64,000 nt of DNA from Aurantibacter_A sp039941195 (GTDB taxonomy: Bacteria > Bacteroidota > Bacteroidia > Flavobacteriales > Flavobacteriaceae). Location: assembly GCF_039941195.1 (NCBI RefSeq), contig NZ_JBDVFA010000066.1:31090-95089 (forward strand), read 5' to 3'. Made by a program: the position numbers and the translations under genes. A model generated the notes under the pieces. That model had not been told where the DNA came from and made no database searches. It worked only from the letters and a program-made list of their open reading frames with translations. This document shows, piece by piece, positions 60,489 through 64,000 of this stretch (its first letter is position 1; each line of letters opens with the position of its first letter).

Positions 60489-61400
60489 ATGCAGCACTTC
60501 AGGACTTTATCGGCATATTTAGAATATTTAGAACTACCCGGTCCAGAACACCCGATGTTAAGTGTTTTTTCTGCCACTGGAGATGAATTTTTACCATGTC
60601 CCAAAGAGAGTTCACCGCCGATAACTAACGACTGTTACACAATCAGCTTTAAAAAGATTGTAAAAGGTGATTTAAACTATGGTAGAACAACATACGATTT
60701 TACCAATGGTGCTTTGTTTTTCATTGCGCCAAGACAAGTATTGCAGTGGGATAATAGTGCAGTGTTCGAACAAAATGGCTTTACAATCAATTTTCATGAA
60801 GACTTTTTAAAAGGAACGGAGTTGGCGCATCAGATTAAAAAATATGGTTTCTTTTCGTATTCCGTGAATGAAGCCCTACACCTATCGCCCAAAGAAGAAA
60901 GGCAGCTCGAATCGATTGTAGAAAATATTGAAATAGAATATCAAAACAATCAAGATGAGTTTAGTAAAGACATCATCATCTCACAATTGAGTACGCTTTT
61001 GAAATATGCCAACCGTTTTTATGAACGACAGTTTTTAAATAGAAAAGAATTGTCTACGAGTTTGTTAGAGCAATTTAACCTACAAGTATCTCTTTATTTT
61101 GAATCCGGTCAATTACAAGAAAAAGGGATACCCAGTATTGAACAAATAGCAAATAAAATGTCCGTTTCACAACGTTATTTAAGCGATACCCTCAAAAAAG
61201 AAACAGGCAAAACTACCACTGAACATTTGCAACTACTCCTAATTGATGAAGCAAAAAATATGTTATTACAACCCAGTAAAAGCATAGCGGAAGTAGCGTA
61301 TGAATTAGGCTTTGAATATCCCCCCTATTTTTCAAGATTGTTTAAGAAAAAAGAAGGCATCAGTCCTACCGCATATCGAGAAAAGTATAGAATGAACTAG
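60489..61400 (+). CDS. AraC-family transcriptional regulator
   Basis: 303 residues. The N-terminal sensor (1-180) has the cupin-like TYDFTNGALFFIAPRQVLQW and a helical dimerisation part. The C-terminal double HTH is typical: IEQIANKMSVSQRYLSDTLKKETGKTTTEHLQL and KSIAEVAYELGFEYPPYFSRLFKKKEGISPTAYREKY. One base separates it from the membrane-protein gene, so the regulator is cotranscribed with its probable targets. Confidence 0.9.
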   Translation: MQHFRTLSAYLEYLELPGPEHPMLSVFSATGDEFLPCPKESSPPITNDCYTISFKKIVKGDLNYGRTTYDFTNGALFFIAPRQVLQWDNSAVFEQNGFTINFHEDFLKGTELAHQIKKYGFFSYSVNEALHLSPKEERQLESIVENIEIEYQNNQDEFSKDIIISQLSTLLKYANRFYERQFLNRKELSTSLLEQFNLQVSLYFESGQLQEKGIPSIEQIANKMSVSQRYLSDTLKKETGKTTTEHLQLLLIDEAKNMLLQPSKSIAEVAYELGFEYPPYFSRLFKKKEGISPTAYREKYRMN

Positions 61401-61699
61401 ACTTTTTGTATCTAAATCAGCGCATTTCTCGGCTAACTTGATGCTAATATTATTGTTTGATCACAACGCCTATGTAGTGATACTAAGATGAAATAAGTAA
61501 ATGTAGTTCGTGAATGGGAACAGCTTCTTTTGTATTTACAAAATTTACTACTTATTTTAGATAAAGATATAGATGATGGTATATAGTCTGAAAATCGCAG
61601 TATACTGTTAATTAGATGTTTATAATTTCTGGATACTTTCCCCGACTGATGTACTAAATTTACAATTCCGAGATTTTAGATAGGTCAATTATTATATAA
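61401..61699. other. 299-base intergenic region between two AraC genes
   Basis: AT-rich, with no open frame I can defend. TAAATTTA near 61656 is one base from the -7 consensus. No terminator hairpin is obvious after the first AraC gene. Confidence 0.3.
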
Positions 61700-62554
61700 A
61701 TGACGCGTGATTTTATCCGTATTAACGATTTTATTGTTTTAGTTGAAGAGCTAAAAAACAATACAACGCAAATTGATAGTTGCCGGTTTGAAGAGCCCTT
61801 GATTGCTGTAGCTTTTTACGGGTCAGGCAATGTTGATTTAGCAGTTAATTATGGGCATAAACACAAAGAATTCAACTATACTAAAGGGTTGGCACTATCC
61901 TTTTATGCAGACGACAAAGTAGAATTTGTGCACACCATAAATCGAAATAAAGATTTAGAATGTATCGTTATTGCTACAGCATTGCGTAACATAAACCAAT
62001 TGCCAAATCAAGAAGGTGAAATATTTAAAGACTTATTGCAAGAACTGGTAAATCCTAAAGATAATTATGTAGAAGGGCCAAGTTTTTTTATGACCCCAGA
62101 AATGGAACGAATTTTAGATTCTATTTTTGCGAATACATATACGGGGAAAACCAAAATGATGTTTTTTAGAAGTCAGATTACCGCATTACTTTCTCATTTT
62201 TTTGGACAATTAGCTTTAATGCATACTTCAGATGCTAAAAGTCAATACAGAGAAAAATTAAATCTAGTAAAAGAAATTTTAATCACTAACCTAGAGAACC
62301 CACCTTCATTAAAAGAATTATCGGAACAAATTGGACTCAACACCACTACCCTAAAAAAAGAATTTAAAGCTGTATTTGGCATTCCAGTATTTAAATATTT
62401 ACAAAACGAACGTTTAGCTATCGCACATACATTAATAAAAGAACAAAAAGCCACTGTACAAGAAGCCGCTTGGACAGTTGGTTACGACAGCTTGGGTTCT
62501 TTTTCTAATGCTTTTGAGAAAAAATTTGGGTACAGACCTAGCCAAATTAAGTAA
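61700..62554 (+). CDS. AraC-family transcriptional regulator
   Basis: 284 residues. The N-terminal sensor includes SCRFEEPLIAVAFYGSGNVDLAVNYG and TKGLALSFYADDKVEF. The two HTH units are NPPSLKELSEQIGLNTTTLKKEFKAVFGIPVFKYLQNERLAIA and ATVQEAAWTVGYDSLGSFSNAFEKKFGYRPSQIK. It precedes, on the same strand, the small membrane-protein/NmrA operon that starts at 62646 and likely controls it. The two AraC genes are different subgroups. Confidence 0.9.
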   Translation: MTRDFIRINDFIVLVEELKNNTTQIDSCRFEEPLIAVAFYGSGNVDLAVNYGHKHKEFNYTKGLALSFYADDKVEFVHTINRNKDLECIVIATALRNINQLPNQEGEIFKDLLQELVNPKDNYVEGPSFFMTPEMERILDSIFANTYTGKTKMMFFRSQITALLSHFFGQLALMHTSDAKSQYREKLNLVKEILITNLENPPSLKELSEQIGLNTTTLKKEFKAVFGIPVFKYLQNERLAIAHTLIKEQKATVQEAAWTVGYDSLGSFSNAFEKKFGYRPSQIK

Positions 62555-62593
62555 AAGCACTTTTCGAATAAATCATATTTCTTCTACGATAAA

Positions 62594-62615
62594 TAGAGCA
62601 TAATCATCTGCTCTA
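62594..62615. promoter_or_regulatory. Inverted repeat overlapping a promoter
   Basis: TAGAGCA (62594-62600) and its complement TGCTCTA (62609-62615) are 8 bases apart. The right arm overlaps the first bases of the -7 element at 62614, so a protein bound here would touch the polymerase site. A regulator is encoded just upstream. Confidence 0.45.
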
Positions 62616-62621
62616 AGTTTG
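62614..62621 (+). promoter_or_regulatory. Probable -7 element of the small membrane-protein/NmrA operon
   Basis: TAAGTTTG is a full match to TAnnTTTG, 24 bases before the ATG at 62646. Confidence 0.5.
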
Positions 62622-62645
62622 TGTCATAATTAAAATTAAAAAGTT

Positions 62646-62861
62646 ATGACCAACAAAAAAAGTTACAAAAACAATGTGTTTTGGCTTGTATTATTTACGG
62701 CCATTTTAACTGCACTTTCTTCTGCGAATGTTTGGGTAAATCGAATAAAAAAAGGGCCAATACAATCATCTGAGATGAATTATAAAACCCAGTATCATGA
62801 TGTAAATAAAAGCACCAGATTTCTGGTAAATACAGCTAACCAAACCTTTAAAAATAAATAA
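62646..62861 (+). CDS. Small single-helix membrane protein
   Basis: 71 residues with a lysine-rich start and one hydrophobic helix (FWLVLFTAILTALSSANVWV), followed by a polar tail. The leader may be an uncleaved anchor. One base separates its stop from the next gene. No domain recognised; the gene has a promoter and coupled neighbours, which supports it being real. Confidence 0.6.
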   Translation: MTNKKSYKNNVFWLVLFTAILTALSSANVWVNRIKKGPIQSSEMNYKTQYHDVNKSTRFLVNTANQTFKNK

Positions 62862-62862
62862 T

Positions 62863-63252
62863 ATGAAAAACATACTATTTAGTGTTTTATGCGGAATTAT
62901 AATATGGATTTTAGGCGTCACCTTCTATGTAGGTTCATTTTATGTACCACTACTAGAGAATCCAGAGCAACAGGCCAATATTGTTTTAGCTATTGGCATT
63001 ATACCAAGCGTCCTTTTAGGTACTTATATATTTTATAGCAAAGGCAAAATGAAGCCCGCAAAACTGGCATTAACTTTTATAGGTGTAGCCGTTTCATTAG
63101 ATGTTTTAATAACAGTACCAGTATTTATAATTCCTACTGGGAGTAACTATTCAGAATTCTTTCAAAACCCGATGTTTTATACCATAATAGTTGAGTTTTA
63201 TTTCATGGCTTTATTCTATGGTAATCATCTAATTCAAAAAAGAAAAATATGA
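62863..63252 (+). CDS. Small four-helix membrane protein, possibly DUF5367-like
   Basis: 129 residues with four hydrophobic stretches (ILFSVLCGIIIWILGVTFYVGSF, IVLAIGIIPSVLLGTYIF, LALTFIGVAVSLDVLITVPVFI, YTIIVEFYFMALFYG). This resembles a family of small integral membrane proteins that I would tentatively call DUF5367. It overlaps the next gene by four bases (ATGA). Confidence 0.65.
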   Translation: MKNILFSVLCGIIIWILGVTFYVGSFYVPLLENPEQQANIVLAIGIIPSVLLGTYIFYSKGKMKPAKLALTFIGVAVSLDVLITVPVFIIPTGSNYSEFFQNPMFYTIIVEFYFMALFYGNHLIQKRKI

Positions 63253-63734
63253 AAACCATCATCTTCTTTATCACTGTTTTATTGACGGGTCTTTCAGCAG
63301 GATTATTCTTTGCATGGTCTATTTCTGTAATTGTAGGTACACAAAAATTAGGAACTAACACCTATTTAGAAACCATGCAAAGCATCAATAGGGAAATCTT
63401 AAATCCCATTTTTTTCACGGTGTTTTTCGGTAGTTTAATTGTGCTAACCATAAATGCAATTAACCATTATGATTCTAAGCTTCTATTCTGGCTAGTATTA
63501 GCGGCAGCAATTATATATAGCATTGGCACTTTTGGTGTAACAGTATTTGGCAATGTACCCTTAAACAATGAACTAAAAGCTTTAGAATTAAGCAATTTAA
63601 GTCTAACAGAATTAAACAATTTCAGAGACTATTACGAATCACTCTGGAATCATTATCACAACATAAGAACTATTTCAGCCATGATCACATTCATCATATT
63701 ATTAATCGCATTATTTATTCAAAAAACAATTTAA
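63249..63734 (+). CDS. DUF1772 / anthrone-oxygenase-like membrane protein
   Basis: 161 residues, four helices. The start IIFFITVLLTGLSAGLFFAWSISVIVGTQKLGTNTYLETMQSINREILNPIFFTVFFG matches the DUF1772 family, in which some fungal members act as anthrone oxygenases; bacterial members have no settled role. It overlaps the previous gene and is followed after 11 bases by an NmrA-like gene, with which it often occurs as I recall. Confidence 0.78.
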   Translation: MKTIIFFITVLLTGLSAGLFFAWSISVIVGTQKLGTNTYLETMQSINREILNPIFFTVFFGSLIVLTINAINHYDSKLLFWLVLAAAIIYSIGTFGVTVFGNVPLNNELKALELSNLSLTELNNFRDYYESLWNHYHNIRTISAMITFIILLIALFIQKTI

Positions 63735-63745
63735 ATCTTAAAAAA

Positions 63746-64000
63746 ATGAACAAAGAAATTTTAGTAATCGGAGCAACAGGAAAAACTGGAAGCCGAGTAG
63801 TTAAACAATTAAAAAATAGAGCAATAAATCCAAGAATTGGTTCTAGAAATGCAACGCCAAATTTCGATTGGAACGATAAAGATACTTGGGTAGCGGCACT
63901 AAAAGGAATTGATAAAATGTATGTTACTTATTATCCTGATTTGGCCGTTCCTGGTGCTAAAGATCTTATTGAGAGTCTAACATATCTAAGCAAAGAGATG
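63746..64000 (+). CDS. NmrA-like NAD(P)-binding protein, 3' end cut by window
   Basis: The first 85 residues of a Rossmann-fold protein. MNKEILVIGATGKTGSRVVKQLKNR carries the GxxGxxG motif of the atypical SDR group (NmrA/TMR/HSCARG), followed by RIGSRNATPNFDWNDKDTWVAALKGIDKMYVTYYPDL. The gene runs past base 64000 without a stop. It is the fourth gene of the operon starting at 62646. It may reduce a small substrate or sense NADPH/NADP. Confidence 0.82.
   Translation, partial: MNKEILVIGATGKTGSRVVKQLKNRAINPRIGSRNATPNFDWNDKDTWVAALKGIDKMYVTYYPDLAVPGAKDLIESLTYLSKEM

Noticed and set aside
1..64000. Search for CRISPR arrays, tRNA/rRNA genes, insertion sequences, integrases and prophage genes
   Set aside because: None could be supported by eye; a tRNA or small RNA could still be missed without a covariance-model search.

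Overview
The window is AT-rich chromosomal DNA from a member of the Bacteroidota, most likely a free-living (probably marine) Flavobacteriaceae. The evidence is: many short upstream matches to the Bacteroidota -7 element TAnnTTTG; few Shine-Dalgarno sequences; family content typical of flavobacteria (2TM-domain proteins with LytTR regulators, DUF2490, DUF2141, a LETM1-related protein, a bifunctional GT20/trehalose phosphatase, a TIGR04283-type glycosyltransferase, RhlE with an Arg/Asn tail, an alpha/beta hydrolase-OsmC fusion); and lipoproteins with Ser/Ala-Cys lipoboxes. I see no rRNA, tRNA, CRISPR array, transposase, integrase or phage gene. Apart from one gene broken by an in-frame amber codon and one possible gene relic, the region is intact and densely coding.

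Layout. (1) 1-7739: fatty-acid beta-oxidation cluster: long-chain acyl-CoA synthetase (5' end cut by the window edge), MarR regulator preceded by a perfect 34-bp palindrome, FadN-like dehydrogenase/hydratase, thiolase, acyl-CoA dehydrogenase, then a strong bidirectional terminator. (2) 7826-11942: divergent GH15 hydrolase and trehalose-6-P synthase/phosphatase, a trehalose module. (3) 11999-16529: FabV-type enoyl reductase, secreted M1 peptidase, PabB/PabC pair for p-aminobenzoate. (4) 16587-19601 (minus): a large ThuA / sugar-dehydrogenase-like / PKD / cytochrome c lipoprotein split by TAG. (5) 19712-24130: YdeI-like proteins, MFS transporter, DUF2490, hydrolase-OsmC. (6) 24226-26376: YceI lipoprotein, ECF sigma factor and RskA-type anti-sigma factor. 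(7) 26563-32727: a two-component system with an NtrC-type sigma-54 activator, followed by a sigma-54-type promoter and probable stress genes (secreted small protein, Rnk/GreA-C-like protein, UspA, MscS channel). (8) 32759-39647: glycosyltransferase, DUF547, MMPL/RND-like transporter, TPR lipoprotein, and a DUF4331 fold apparently split over two genes. (9) 39819-45135: LETM1-related protein, then an operon of a LytS-like kinase fused to a 2TM domain, four stand-alone 2TM proteins and a LytTR regulator, plus a DUF2141 protein. (10) 45282-50979: FAD-dependent dehydrogenase, RhlE helicase, and a second kinase/LytTR pair with a TPR sensor. (11) 51184-57970: three NTF2/SnoaL-like secreted proteins, peptidase E, LysE exporter, small monooxygenase-like protein, orphan secreted protein, GNAT acetyltransferase. 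(12) 58324-64000: SDR-START-membrane protein-AraC operon, then an AraC gene followed by an operon of three small membrane proteins and an NmrA-like reductase cut by the window end.

The most interesting items are: the palindrome that overlaps the MarR promoter; the amber codon inside an otherwise continuous multidomain reading frame; the GG-N10-GC promoter just downstream of an NtrC-type activator; the 2TM-domain tandem array sharing its domain with the adjacent kinase; and the two-gene DUF4331. All function calls come from reading motifs by eye and from memory of the families; no search was run.
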